A DNA stretch of 64,000 nt from Rikenellaceae bacterium (GTDB taxonomy: Bacteria; Bacteroidota; Bacteroidia; Bacteroidales; UBA932), in NCBI GenBank assembly GCA_900769905.1, contig CAAGIL010000131.1, forward strand, positions 1 to 64,000, written 5' to 3'. The notes under the pieces are model-generated. The model ran no database searches. It had not been told where the DNA came from and saw only the letters and a program-made list of their open reading frames with translations. The first letter of the stretch is position 1; every line of letters begins with the position of its first letter. This document shows positions 35,819 to 45,311 of the stretch, piece by piece. The translations under genes and the position numbers were made by a program.

Positions 35819-37099
35819 ATGAAAAAGAACAGCAACATGGTAGCCATAGTGACAATGTGCTTCATCTTCGCGATGATTTCATTCGTCACCAATATGGCTG
35901 CTCCTTTCGGAAACATCTGGCGCGGTCACTATGAGTGGGCCGGAATGATGGGTAACATGATGAACTTTGCGGCATATCTCTTTATGGGAATTCCTGCCGG
36001 CAAGATGCTCATCAAGGTCGGATACAAGAACACGACCCTCATTGCAATCGCTACCGGATTTATCGGAATCGTCATCCAGTGGATTTCCAGCTTCGCCTTC
36101 CTGCAGGACGCTGCCATCTATGTTTACCTCCTCGGTGCCTTCGTATGCGGATTCAGCGTATGCATGCTCAACACCGTTGTGAACCCTATGCTCAAGATCC
36201 TGGGCGGCGGCGGAAACAAGGGTAACCAGTACATCCAGATCGGCGGTACCTTCAACTCCCTCACCGGTACCCTTACCCCTCTTCTCGTAGGTGTGCTCAT
36301 CGGTACCGTGACCGACAAGACTGCAATGTCTGATGTGGCACCTCTCCTCTTCATCGCAATGGGTGTATTCGCCATCTCATTCATCATCATCTCTGCCGTC
36401 AAGATTCCGGAGCCGGCTCAGGAGCGCAAAACCGACAAATATGAGCACAGCGCCTGGTCTTTCCGCCATCTCGTGCTTGGTGTCGTTGCCATCTTCTTCT
36501 ATGTAGGTATCGAAATCGGTATCCCTTCACAGCTCAACTTCTACCTCTCCGATGCCTCCGCAAAGGGTGCTGGACTTGCAATTGACGGCGCTGCGGTAGG
36601 TGGAGCAATCGCTGCAGTTTACTGGCTGCTCATGATGGTCGGAAGAGCTTTCAGCTCCCTCATCAGCGCAAAGGTCAATACCAGGGTTCAGGTGATTACC
36701 GTTTCTTCCCTTGCCATCATCCTCGTTCTCGTTGCCATCTTCATTCCTAAGGAAGTAGTGATGACTATGCCTGGCTACAGCGTTGAGAATGGCTTCTTCC
36801 TCGCTCCGGGCATTCCTGTCAAGGCTCTCTTCCTCGTGCTCTGCGGTCTGTGCACCTCCATCCTCTGGGGCGCAATCTTCAACCTCAGCACCGAGGGCCT
36901 CGGAAAATATACCGAGCAGGCTTCAGGCATCTTCATGATGATGGTTGTGGGCGGCGGTATCATGCCTCTCATCCAGGACTTCATCGCAAAGAGCGCCGGC
37001 TATATGGCCAGCTACTGGCTCATCGTCGCAATGCTTGCATACATCCTCTTCTATGCTCTCAAGGGATGCAAGAACGTCAATACCGATATACCTGTATAA
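35819..37099 (+). CDS. MFS sugar transporter (FHS/FucP-like)
   Basis: This is a 426-aa inner-membrane protein with about 12 hydrophobic helices. The pattern MGIPAGKMLIKVGYKNTTLI after helix 2 and a second-half loop with SSLISAKVNTRVQVITVSSL resemble fucose/glucose-galactose:H+ symporters. The gene is 19 bases upstream of a ROK sugar kinase, which supports import of glucose or a related hexose followed by phosphorylation. Its ATG follows the acyl-CoA synthetase stop by 29 bases. It contains more CATG tetramers than neighbouring genes (see findings). Confidence 0.85.
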   Translation: MKKNSNMVAIVTMCFIFAMISFVTNMAAPFGNIWRGHYEWAGMMGNMMNFAAYLFMGIPAGKMLIKVGYKNTTLIAIATGFIGIVIQWISSFAFLQDAAIYVYLLGAFVCGFSVCMLNTVVNPMLKILGGGGNKGNQYIQIGGTFNSLTGTLTPLLVGVLIGTVTDKTAMSDVAPLLFIAMGVFAISFIIISAVKIPEPAQERKTDKYEHSAWSFRHLVLGVVAIFFYVGIEIGIPSQLNFYLSDASAKGAGLAIDGAAVGGAIAAVYWLLMMVGRAFSSLISAKVNTRVQVITVSSLAIILVLVAIFIPKEVVMTMPGYSVENGFFLAPGIPVKALFLVLCGLCTSILWGAIFNLSTEGLGKYTEQASGIFMMMVVGGGIMPLIQDFIAKSAGYMASYWLIVAMLAYILFYALKGCKNVNTDIPV

Positions 37100-37118
37100 T
37101 TAATCAACACTGATACAA

Positions 37119-38093
37119 ATGGAAAACAATATTGAAAAGCAGTACGTGGTCGGCGTGGATATCGGCGGCCAGACTTCAAAGATAGGAGTAGTCAACACCA
37201 GAGGTGAGGTTCTTTCCCAGCTCGTAATCAGGTCAGACATCTATGGCTCTGATGCCGATGCTTTCATCCTTGCCCTTTCCAATGCCATCAAGACCTGCAT
37301 CAAGGAGGCCGGCGTTGAGGGTCAGGTAAGAGGCGTAGGTGTAGGCGCTCCGAACGGAAACTATTACACCGGATGCGTGGCATTCGCACCGAACCTTGCC
37401 TGGGCTGCCGGTCAGTCAGTGGAACTTTCTGCCAAACTTTCAGCCCAGATGGACGGACTTCCTGTCTCTTTGACAAATGATGCCAACGCCGCCGCAGTAG
37501 GGGAAATGACCTATGGTGCTGCCAGGGGCCTCAAGGACTTCATTATGATTACTCTCGGCACCGGTGTGGGAAGTGGCATAGTTATTGACGGTAAGGTAGT
37601 GTACGGTCACGACGGATTTGCCGGTGAGCTCGGACACGTTTGCGTAGTACGCAACGGCGGACGCCTCTGCGGCTGCGGAAAGACAGGCTGTCTGGAGACT
37701 TACTGCTCAGCTACCGGAGTTGCACGCACCGCCCGCGAGTGGCTTGAGGCTACTGATGAGCCTTCCCTGCTCCGCGAAGTGGAGGAGATTTCTTCCAAGA
37801 GCGTTTACGATGCGGCCAAGGCCGGTGACGCCCTTGCAAAGCGTATCTTCGAATATACCGGAAAGATACTCGGACGTGCATTCGCCGACTTCGTTGCCTT
37901 CAGCGCACCGGAAGCAATCGTGCTCTTCGGAGGATTGGCAAGGGCCAAGGAATATCTCTACGAGCCTATGCTGAATGCGATGAACGACAATGTGCTTCCT
38001 ATTTGGAAGGGCAAGGTGAAGCTCATTTTCTCCCAGCTCAAGGAGTCCGATGCCGCAATACTCGGTGCATCCGCCCTGGCTTGGGAACTGTAG
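37119..38093 (+). CDS. ROK-family sugar kinase (glucokinase)
   Basis: ROK kinases phosphorylate glucose or related hexoses in the cytosol with ATP. The 324-aa product has the N-terminal phosphate motif VGVDIGGQTSKIGVV (about residues 10-24), SLTNDANAAAVGEMTYGAA (catalytic Asp) and MITLGTGVGSGIVIDG. The ROK zinc signature is GELGHVCVVRNGG followed by LCGCGKTGCLETY, with His and three Cys all present. It sits directly after the MFS transporter, so a hexose uptake and phosphorylation pair is likely. N-acetylmannosamine or other ROK substrates cannot be excluded. Confidence 0.9.
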   Translation: MENNIEKQYVVGVDIGGQTSKIGVVNTRGEVLSQLVIRSDIYGSDADAFILALSNAIKTCIKEAGVEGQVRGVGVGAPNGNYYTGCVAFAPNLAWAAGQSVELSAKLSAQMDGLPVSLTNDANAAAVGEMTYGAARGLKDFIMITLGTGVGSGIVIDGKVVYGHDGFAGELGHVCVVRNGGRLCGCGKTGCLETYCSATGVARTAREWLEATDEPSLLREVEEISSKSVYDAAKAGDALAKRIFEYTGKILGRAFADFVAFSAPEAIVLFGGLARAKEYLYEPMLNAMNDNVLPIWKGKVKLIFSQLKESDAAILGASALAWEL

Positions 38094-38120
38094 AAACTAT
38101 TATTAATTATTGTTGTATAG

Positions 38121-38894
38121 ATGAAAAAGTTTTATTTGATTGCAGCCCTTGTGATGGGACTGACCGCAGTAGCCTGCAACAGCCAGACTGCCGCAGAGGG
38201 GGACGCTCAGGGCGCCGAGAAGGTGATGACAGCCAAGGATTATCTTCCTTCCAAGGCTGAGATTGACTCAGTAAGCTACCTTATGGGTATCAACTTCGGA
38301 GGTTTCCTCAAGTCATACAACTTCGGAGATTTGAACTATAACGAAGTTGTGAAAGGTATCAAGGATTTTATGAATGCAGAGGGTGATCCCCGTTCTGCCG
38401 ATTTTGTGAAGCAGTTCAAGGTTGATCCTAACTCCATGAACAATGCCTTCAATACCTTCACCGAGAAGAGGAACAACTACACTGCCCTTGAGAGCAAGGA
38501 GGAATCCGACAAATTCCTTGCCGCAAACGCCAAGAAGGCAGGTGTTACCGTAGCTGAATCCGGTCTCCAGTATGAGATTATCGAGAAGGGCAACGAGGTC
38601 GTTCCCGCTATGTCCGACACCCTTTGGGTAAGGTACAAGGGAACTCTCGTGGACGGTACCGTCTTTGATGAGGTTCCTGCCGATGCAGAGCCTGTACGCC
38701 TCTTCCTCACCCAGGTCATCAAGGGATGGCAGGAAGGTCTCCAGCTCATCGGAGAAGGCGGCAAGATCAAGCTCTACATACCTTCCAACCTCGGTTACGG
38801 CGAGCGTGGCAACCAGGCCATCAAGCCTAATGCAGCTCTCATTTTCGACATCGAGCTCACCAAGGTGGGAAAGGTAGCTGAAAGTGCTGAATAA
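38121..38894 (+). CDS. FKBP-type peptidyl-prolyl isomerase lipoprotein
   Basis: The 257-aa product has a lipoprotein signal (LVMGLTAVAC, Cys about 19), an FKBP N-terminal helical dimerisation domain (about residues 45-150) and a C-terminal FKBP domain (about 155-250). The FKBP domain contains VRYKGTLVDGTVFDEVPADA, VIKGWQEGLQLIGEGGKIKL and PSNLGYGERGNQAIKPNAAL. It would catalyse proline isomerisation in the periplasm as a folding aid. It is the last gene before the terminator at 38915. Confidence 0.92.
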   Translation: MKKFYLIAALVMGLTAVACNSQTAAEGDAQGAEKVMTAKDYLPSKAEIDSVSYLMGINFGGFLKSYNFGDLNYNEVVKGIKDFMNAEGDPRSADFVKQFKVDPNSMNNAFNTFTEKRNNYTALESKEESDKFLAANAKKAGVTVAESGLQYEIIEKGNEVVPAMSDTLWVRYKGTLVDGTVFDEVPADAEPVRLFLTQVIKGWQEGLQLIGEGGKIKLYIPSNLGYGERGNQAIKPNAALIFDIELTKVGKVAESAE

Positions 38895-38914
38895 TTATCC
38901 TTTTTGGACTATCG

Positions 38915-38944
38915 ACGGGCCCCGTAACAGGGGCCCGTTTTGGT
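38915..38944 (+). terminator. Rho-independent terminator after the FKBP gene
   Basis: A perfect 9-bp GC-rich stem (38915-38923 ACGGGCCCC with 38930-38938 GGGGCCCGT, loop GTAACA) is followed by TTTTGGTTT. It lies 21 bases after the FKBP stop and separates the metabolic cluster from the surface-lipoprotein operon. Confidence 0.9.
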
Positions 38945-38959
38945 TTCTTGAAAAATGCG

Positions 38960-38967
38960 TATATTTG
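38960..38967 (+). promoter_or_regulatory. Bacteroidota -7 promoter box for the surface-lipoprotein operon
   Basis: TATATTTG followed by C matches TAnnTTTG and lies directly after the FKBP terminator. The first in-frame start (GTG at 38972) is only 4 bases away, so the leader would be very short or absent. No further promoter box was seen before cysS. Confidence 0.6.
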
Positions 38968-38971
38968 CAGT

Positions 38972-40762
38972 GTGCTATGCAACTATGGAAAAATACTTTC
39001 GCTGTTGGTAGTTGTATGTTTTTCAGCGATGTCGGCGTGTACTCCGTCAAGCCTAATATCAGCCGACGGTCCTGTCCGGGTGGCTTTTGCCCTTTTGGAT
39101 GAGGACACTAAGACCGTACTCGAACCGGAATCCGGTTTTTTCTCCTGGGAGAAAGATGACAAATTGGCCGTATGGGCCTATGACGGCTCCGGAAGCAGCG
39201 TGCTTCAGGCCCAGCCTTTCACTCTCCTTGCACGCGGCAATTCCAACAGAAAAGCTTATTTCACTTCGGTCCTCTCCTCCGCGATGGCGGAAGGGGAGTA
39301 CAGTTATTACCTTGCATACCCTTATCCGGAAAGCGTTTCCGGGGCTACGGCAGTGTTCTCCCTGCCTTCAGAGCAGGACGGGAAGGCTTCGGGCGGAGTC
39401 GGCATCTGCGTGTCGGACCCTGTGGTCTCCGGCGCCCTGCGTTCTTTTGATGAAAATATACCCGTGGATGAAACTCTGAGCTTCAATGCCAGGCTCAAAC
39501 ATATACTCCATTACCTGCGTTTCTATGTCCCTGAGGGCTGCAATGTACTTGGAGAACCCCTCAAAAGCATAGAGTTCACCATGCCTCAGCCTGTGGCGGG
39601 TGAGGTGCAGGTGAATGTCCCCGACCGCAGCGCCAGCCTTTCGTCAGGGGTCAACAAAATCCGTCTCAGTATGGAAGACAGGCTGGAGGAGAATGAATAC
39701 GCCGCCGCTGGCATCTTCCCGCCGCAGAGCACTTATGCGGATGGCGATTATATGAGGATACGCGTGTACTCGGAGAACGCATACTCCGATTTGGATCCAA
39801 TCAGCCTCGCGGGACGCGATTTTCAGGCAGGGCACATCACCTCCGTGCCGCTGCGCATCACTGGCATAGGCCAGGTTTATAATGTTTACTTCACCTTCGG
39901 GTCCAACAATCTCGGGGAGGAAGTTCAGAAAATTACCATATCCCTTCCGGGCGAAATCACCTGGAACGGCGAAATCACGAGCGAGTTCGTGTTCAGCCAC
40001 GAGGATGGCTCCACAATTTCCCCGGGAGAGAGCTTCAGCCTTTCGACTATAGAGGCCGGGGAGTTTGCCTCCCTTTCATCCCTCACGGCGACCGTATATT
40101 ACGAGAGCGAGAATGCCATAGTCAGCGAAACCATCAGCTTCCCTGCCTTTGGGCAGTCTGATACTTCCTGCAGTTTCACCCTCAACTGCCCGTATCTTCT
40201 CTTTGAGGATTTCAGCACGCTGGAGGCGTTCAGCAGTGACGATAATTATGGGACCAGCAGTTCTGGAAGCAAGTCAGGAGTCAGCTTTGCTCCTGGCTGG
40301 ACTGCCGCAAGAGCTGGTGGCGAGGCCGGCACGGCCATCAGGCTGGCAGCAAGAAGGGAAACATCGGCTGATTATGGCTCCAGATGTGATTCTCCTCAGC
40401 TGACCGGTATAAAGGAAGGCCATAAGGTGAAATTGAGTTTCAGCTTCGATTATTCTATGAACAGGCAGGAAGGCGGTGTTGGCAGCAATCCAAAGATGGG
40501 CCAAACCATATACGTGGGCTGGACTACGGAAACCGGGGCCTTAAAGAGCGGTAGTGAAAGCGGAACCTTCCCTGATTCATTCTATTTAAACGAAACAACT
40601 GGTTCTTACACCAACATTGACAAGACATACAAGCTGATACTTGATGATATGGATTCAAGCAAGAGGTTGTCGATAAGAACTTCTCCGGAGCATAAGGCGG
40701 GTTTAACTAACGGCACCTACTGGCTATACATTGACAATATAAAAGTAACAATAACGAAATGA
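38972..40762 (+). CDS. Fimbrillin-like surface lipoprotein
   Basis: This product of about 596 aa has a lipoprotein signal ending in FSAMSAC. The first half resembles Bacteroidales fimbrillin/Mfa-like proteins: SGFFSWEKDDKLAVWAYDGS, KAYFTSVL and EYSYYLAYPYP are typical of the first fimbrillin beta sandwich. The C-terminal 170 residues (from LLFEDFSTLEAF) look like a jelly-roll binding domain ending TYWLYIDNIKVTI. It could be a fimbrial subunit, tip or surface binding protein. The start is uncertain: GTG at 38972 follows the promoter box, while TTG at 38948 precedes it. The next gene overlaps its stop. Confidence 0.7.
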   Translation: MLCNYGKILSLLVVVCFSAMSACTPSSLISADGPVRVAFALLDEDTKTVLEPESGFFSWEKDDKLAVWAYDGSGSSVLQAQPFTLLARGNSNRKAYFTSVLSSAMAEGEYSYYLAYPYPESVSGATAVFSLPSEQDGKASGGVGICVSDPVVSGALRSFDENIPVDETLSFNARLKHILHYLRFYVPEGCNVLGEPLKSIEFTMPQPVAGEVQVNVPDRSASLSSGVNKIRLSMEDRLEENEYAAAGIFPPQSTYADGDYMRIRVYSENAYSDLDPISLAGRDFQAGHITSVPLRITGIGQVYNVYFTFGSNNLGEEVQKITISLPGEITWNGEITSEFVFSHEDGSTISPGESFSLSTIEAGEFASLSSLTATVYYESENAIVSETISFPAFGQSDTSCSFTLNCPYLLFEDFSTLEAFSSDDNYGTSSSGSKSGVSFAPGWTAARAGGEAGTAIRLAARRETSADYGSRCDSPQLTGIKEGHKVKLSFSFDYSMNRQEGGVGSNPKMGQTIYVGWTTETGALKSGSESGTFPDSFYLNETTGSYTNIDKTYKLILDDMDSSKRLSIRTSPEHKAGLTNGTYWLYIDNIKVTITK

Positions 40763-41493
40763 AAAACAGCAAAAACAAACTGGTAATTGCGCTGTTCGCG
40801 GCGATGGCACTCCTGCCGGCCTGCACCAAGCAGGGCCAGGGGATGGGGACGCTGAGTCTCCAGCTGAAAGCGCAAGAGGATTTGATTGATGTTTCAACCA
40901 AATCAAATGTGTCTGACTACACGGCACTTCCTGAAGCAAGTGCCTTCAGCCTTTCCGTGGTGGACTCCAATGATGACATCACTCCTGTCTCAGCCGGGGT
41001 GCCTGTGAGCCTGCCTGTGGGAAGCTATACCGCAAAGGCGATTTACGGTTCCAGCCTGGAGGAAGGTTTTGACAAGCCTTGTTTCGAAGGAGAGGAAGCT
41101 TTCCTCATCAGCGATGCGACCCCGAAGACCGTCACCGTCACTGTGAAACTCGCCAACTGCCTTGTCAAGCTGGTGACTACCGAAGCGTTCAGGAATTACT
41201 ACACTGACTACAGCTTCACCCTCACCACCAAGGCGGGTGCTTCCATACCTTTTGCCAAGGGAGAGACAAGGGCCGCTTTCATTGATGCTACCAGCTTCTC
41301 CCTTTCCGGCAGCCTGACCAATCAGGCAGGCAAGGAGCAGAGCCTCTCGGACGTGGAATTCAAGAATCTCAATTCCTCCAGCTGCTACACGGTAAAAATC
41401 GATGCCCCGAACATCGGTTCAGGTTCAATCACCATCAGCTTTGACGACACAGTCACTGACGTGGATCTCGGCCAGGTGGACATAAACGAATAG
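40759..41493 (+). CDS. DUF4493-type lipoprotein (244 aa)
   Basis: A lipobox signal (FAAMALLPAC, Cys about 22) is followed by a DUF4493-like domain. It opens with MGTLSLQLKAQ, has VSTKSNVSDYTALPEASAFS, and then the DVxLPVGSYTAKAIYG-type beta strand with GFDKPCFEGEEAFLIS. After VTVTVKLANCLVKLVTTEAF the rest is a second beta sandwich. No enzymatic motif is seen. The ATG overlaps the stop of the fimbrillin-like gene by 4 bases. DUF4493 proteins are surface lipoproteins of Bacteroidales with unknown roles. Confidence 0.78.
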   Translation: MKNSKNKLVIALFAAMALLPACTKQGQGMGTLSLQLKAQEDLIDVSTKSNVSDYTALPEASAFSLSVVDSNDDITPVSAGVPVSLPVGSYTAKAIYGSSLEEGFDKPCFEGEEAFLISDATPKTVTVTVKLANCLVKLVTTEAFRNYYTDYSFTLTTKAGASIPFAKGETRAAFIDATSFSLSGSLTNQAGKEQSLSDVEFKNLNSSSCYTVKIDAPNIGSGSITISFDDTVTDVDLGQVDINE

Positions 41494-41497
41494 GATT

Positions 41498-42739
41498 ATG
41501 AAAACAAGAAGAATATTCAGCATCGCGCTCGCAGCGCTCAGCCTCGTCTCCTGCGTGGATGACAAGTTCGATTACAACAAGGGTGAAGAACTCAAGGGAA
41601 CCCTTTCCCTGAGCAGCCTCGACATAGAGTATTCCGAAGAAATGATTACAACCAAGGCTGACCAGGCTGACAACAACTATATGATTTACATATATGATTC
41701 AGCCGATGCCAAGGTGTGGGAGGGAAACTACGGTTCGGTAAAGGATAGCGGTGACAAGATTTCCCTGCTCGCCGGAGAATATACGATGAGCGTGCGCTCA
41801 AGCACTTCCGAAGTGCCTGATGCCAAGTTCTCGGCTCCGGTCTATGGAGCATCGCTCCCTTTCTCCATCACTGCCGGAGAAACCACTACCCTGGAGACCA
41901 TCACCTGCACCCTGCTCCAGTGTGCGGTTACCGTAGGGTACAACGATGACTTCCTTGCAATGGTCACCGGCGATGGCGCTGCCACCGTAGAGGTGACTGC
42001 GGGAGCTCCACTCAGCTACGCCCTGACCTACAACAACGGCACCCCTAGGTATGACCGCAACGTGGGCTATTTTGCCGTAAAGTCCGATGAGAGCACTATG
42101 ACCGTCACCTTCAAGGGCAGCATCGAGAACAAGACCCAAAAGATGACCACCACGGTCACAGGAGTCAAGGCGCGCTCGCTGCACGTGATTACCTTTATGA
42201 AGAAGGTGGACGAGAGCGGTTCCGCGACCATTGGCGTGGAAATCGACGGCCTCGTGGCTGATATTGAGCTCACTACGGAAGTCCCGGGAAATGAGGTCGG
42301 CGACGGCAATGACCCGAACGCACCGATCGGTGACGGCGGCATCATGCTTGAAAGCACCTGTGAATACGACATCACCGCTCCTGTCACCGTTCCTGCCAGC
42401 GGAGCGTTCAACTTCACGATGAATGCCATTGTCCCGAACGGCGTGCTCAAGTTCACCGTGGACATCGCTTCCACGAATGAGAACTTTATGGGCTCAGTCG
42501 CTACTGTGGGCGGCTCCCACCTCGACCTCGTCAATCCGTCCGAGGCGGCTATGGGAATATTCGACATCGTTCCTTTCCCTCACGGTTCCGAGCTCAGCGG
42601 ACAGACCAGCATCGCGTTCGACCTGTCGAATGCCCAGACCCCGCTTCTTGCCTTCCCTGGCACCCACACCTTCACGATGAACGTGACCGACAAACTGGGA
42701 TGCAAGAACAGCATAGACATAGTACTTGTAGTTGAATAA
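41498..42739 (+). CDS. DUF4493-type lipoprotein (413 aa)
   Basis: Lipobox signal ALAALSLVSC (Cys about 19) is followed by a DUF4493-like sandwich (GTLSLSSLDIEYSEEMITTK, LAGEYTMSVRSST, FSAPVYGASLPFSITAGETT). A second domain contains KARSLHVITFMKKVDESGSA. The final 120 residues form a third beta domain beginning after DGNDPNAPIGDGGIMLE. The layout repeats that of the neighbours on a larger scale. The function is unknown; it is probably part of the same surface complex. The start is 4 bases after the previous stop. Confidence 0.78.
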   Translation: MKTRRIFSIALAALSLVSCVDDKFDYNKGEELKGTLSLSSLDIEYSEEMITTKADQADNNYMIYIYDSADAKVWEGNYGSVKDSGDKISLLAGEYTMSVRSSTSEVPDAKFSAPVYGASLPFSITAGETTTLETITCTLLQCAVTVGYNDDFLAMVTGDGAATVEVTAGAPLSYALTYNNGTPRYDRNVGYFAVKSDESTMTVTFKGSIENKTQKMTTTVTGVKARSLHVITFMKKVDESGSATIGVEIDGLVADIELTTEVPGNEVGDGNDPNAPIGDGGIMLESTCEYDITAPVTVPASGAFNFTMNAIVPNGVLKFTVDIASTNENFMGSVATVGGSHLDLVNPSEAAMGIFDIVPFPHGSELSGQTSIAFDLSNAQTPLLAFPGTHTFTMNVTDKLGCKNSIDIVLVVE

Positions 42740-42752
42740 GGGAGGAAAGGTT

Positions 42753-44561
42753 ATGAAGAAGAGGATTTTATTCATTGCAAGTGTGGCGGCATTCGGCGTG
42801 ATGTCCTGCCAGAACCAGTTCGAGCAGGGAGAAGGCTCGCTCTCCCTGACCCTTTCCACGGAGACCACAAAGGCCGCGATGACTGCGGACGAACTGCTGT
42901 CCAATGCGGACGTGCGCATATACAAGGCTGATTTCTCGGGTATGGTAAGACATTACAAGTACTCCGCCATGCCTTCCAGCATCTACCTCCCTGCCGATTC
43001 ATACAGGGTTGACGTGCTCGCCGGAGAGGCGGCCAAGGAAAGCCCGGCAACGGCTTCCTGGGAGCAGAAGAGCTACAAGGGCAGCACTCCGTTCACCATC
43101 AGTGCCAACCAGAACACCCCTGTCGCCGTGTTGGCGAAAGTAAACAACATCGTGTCCAATATCAGCTTTGACGCTTCTGTGGCCCAGTATTTCGGGGACA
43201 GCTACAGCTGCACCGTGGGCCTGAGCCGTGACGATGCCTCCAGCCAGCTGGTATATGGTCCGAACGACAGCGGCAAGGACGGTTTCTTCATCTCCTCCGC
43301 TTTCGAGCCTTCGCTCTACTGGAGCTTCAGCGGAATTCTCGACGGAGAAAGCATCACCAAAACGGGCGAAATCCCCGCTGTGGAATGTGGAAAGCGGTAT
43401 AAGCTCGCGCTCACCTATGTGGAGAAGAAAGGCGTGGTCACCGTTGATATAGTGGTTGACGAGAGCCTTGACTACATCTACGATGACATAGTTTTCGTGC
43501 CTGTTTCCACCGGCATTTCCGCCACAGGAAAATATGAAATCTGGGGCAGCAGTTTCACCGCCTATGCAGACGTGGACGAGGAAGAGTACAGCCAGGAGGT
43601 ATATTTCGAATACAGGCTCCAGGGCAGCGAAAGCTGGACCCGTAGCGCGGCGGCCACCCGTCTCTCCGAAGGCAGCTACAGCGCCGAAATCAGCGGACTT
43701 GAAGGCGAAAGCAGCTACGAATACAGGCTAGTGGTCAAGAGAAACGACAACGCCCAGGAAGAGGTGATAGACGGCATCTCCACCATCACCACGGCGGATA
43801 CCCCTCAGGTCCCGAACAACAGCTTCGAGACCACAAAAAAGGACGTGGAGAGCAAGTACTACTACTCCTACTATGACCCTGATTCCTCAGACGAAAGTCT
43901 CCAGAAAAAATGGTGGTGCAGCGGTAATGCCGGTTCCACTACGGTAGGCTCCAGCTATCAGATTTCATACCCTGACACAGTAGAAAAGATGGACGGCAAT
44001 CAGTCTGCCTGCCTTGAATCCAGATATGTGGTGGTGAAATTCGCAGCCGGAAACCTCTTCGCAGGAAGGTTCGGCACGACCATAGGCACCAGCGGCGGTA
44101 CCGTGTATTTCGGCCGTCCTTTCACTGCTCGTCCAAAGGCGATGAGGCTGTGGGTGAAGTATTCCGGTGGCCCTATCAACAGGGTGGACGGCACTCCTGA
44201 CGGAGTCCAGAAAGGCGACTATGACATCGCCTCCCTGCGTATCGCCCTCGGCACCTGGGACTACAAAAAGTACGGAGGGGATGCGGAAAGCCCTGTGCTC
44301 GTGAACACCACCGATGTCAGCACCTTCGTAGACTTCACCACCGATGCTTCCACCGTGGCCTTCGGCGAATATGAAATCACATCTGATGCTGACAACAGCA
44401 CCAATGTATGGAGGCAGGTAACCATTCCTCTGGATTACCATACGACTACCAAGTATCCTACCCACATCATCATAAGCTTTGCCGCCAGCAAGTACGGAGA
44501 CTATTTCACCGGCTGCGACAGCAGCAAGCTCTGGGTGGACAACGTGGAACTTCTTTACTAG
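42753..44561 (+). CDS. DUF4493 + PCMD-domain lipoprotein (602 aa)
   Basis: The start at 42753 follows a good GGAGG site inside the end of the previous gene. The protein has lipobox AAFGVMSC, a DUF4493-like domain (GEGSLSLTLSTETTKAAM to about residue 250) and a fibronectin-like stretch (about 260-345). A C-terminal domain of about 250 residues begins PNNSFETTKKD. This last part resembles PCMD (putative carbohydrate metabolism domain) proteins and ends SKLWVDNVELLY. It is a paralog in this half of the lipoprotein at 46108, sharing KWWCSGN, STTVGSSY, VVVKFAAGNLFAG and TIGTSGG. Confidence 0.8.
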   Translation: MKKRILFIASVAAFGVMSCQNQFEQGEGSLSLTLSTETTKAAMTADELLSNADVRIYKADFSGMVRHYKYSAMPSSIYLPADSYRVDVLAGEAAKESPATASWEQKSYKGSTPFTISANQNTPVAVLAKVNNIVSNISFDASVAQYFGDSYSCTVGLSRDDASSQLVYGPNDSGKDGFFISSAFEPSLYWSFSGILDGESITKTGEIPAVECGKRYKLALTYVEKKGVVTVDIVVDESLDYIYDDIVFVPVSTGISATGKYEIWGSSFTAYADVDEEEYSQEVYFEYRLQGSESWTRSAAATRLSEGSYSAEISGLEGESSYEYRLVVKRNDNAQEEVIDGISTITTADTPQVPNNSFETTKKDVESKYYYSYYDPDSSDESLQKKWWCSGNAGSTTVGSSYQISYPDTVEKMDGNQSACLESRYVVVKFAAGNLFAGRFGTTIGTSGGTVYFGRPFTARPKAMRLWVKYSGGPINRVDGTPDGVQKGDYDIASLRIALGTWDYKKYGGDAESPVLVNTTDVSTFVDFTTDASTVAFGEYEITSDADNSTNVWRQVTIPLDYHTTTKYPTHIIISFAASKYGDYFTGCDSSKLWVDNVELLY

Positions 44562-44567
44562 TCCTGT

Positions 44568-45308
44568 ATGCGCAAGGCTGCAAGATTGTTGACGCTTATT
44601 GCGCTGATGACCCTCGCCCCAAGGGCGGGGGCCCAGCGTTATGACCGCGGCTACGATTTCTCCCGAAATTCGGATTACCTGAAGAAGGGGACCTGGATGG
44701 TGGGAGGCACGGGCAACTATTCCATCCACCATAACGACGGCTATCAGTTCCTGGTCGTGGACGGCATCAATTCCGTCGGCTACAGGCTGAATGTCAGTCC
44801 CGCCTTCTGCTATATGCTCAAGGACAACCTGGGACTCGGCGCGAGGCTCGAATACAACAGGGGAATGTTCAAGCTCGACGAAGCGTCGGTGAACTTTGGT
44901 GACGCTGCCCTGGATTTCACCAACTACCACATTCTCCGGCAGGAGTTCATCACCAAGGCCATACTCCGCAATTACATCCCGATCGGGGATTCCAGGCGTT
45001 TCGCAATGTTCAACGAGACCCAGCTCTCCCTTGGCTTCGGTCAGGGCAAGGTGCTTAACGGGAATATGGAGTATCCGGTGGGCTCGTACGAGCAGAGCAC
45101 CAGCTTCGGCATCAACCTCTGCCCTGGACTTATGGCGTTCGCGGACGAACATTTCGCTGTGGAGATCAGCGTGAATATGCTCGGACTCAGCATACGCCAT
45201 CTGGACCAGACCCACAATCAGGTCTATCACGGCAGCCGCAATACCACCGCAGTGAATTTCAGGGTCAATGTCCTGTCAGTAGGCGTGGGCCTCTATTACT
45301 ATCTTTAG
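44568..45308 (+). CDS. Outer-membrane beta-barrel protein A
   Basis: The 246-aa product has a signal peptide (ARLLTLIALMTLAPRAGA) and a chain of short amphipathic beta strands ending in YYYL, as expected for a small outer-membrane barrel of about eight to ten strands. It is homologous to the next gene: both begin with a 'KGxxxxGGxxxY' strand and both have an xxIxxxDxxRFxxFxExxLxxxxGK motif. It lies between lipoproteins in one operon, so it may anchor or export the surface complex. Substrate and family are unknown to me. Confidence 0.78.
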   Translation: MRKAARLLTLIALMTLAPRAGAQRYDRGYDFSRNSDYLKKGTWMVGGTGNYSIHHNDGYQFLVVDGINSVGYRLNVSPAFCYMLKDNLGLGARLEYNRGMFKLDEASVNFGDAALDFTNYHILRQEFITKAILRNYIPIGDSRRFAMFNETQLSLGFGQGKVLNGNMEYPVGSYEQSTSFGINLCPGLMAFADEHFAVEISVNMLGLSIRHLDQTHNQVYHGSRNTTAVNFRVNVLSVGVGLYYYL

Positions 45309-45311
45309 GCT

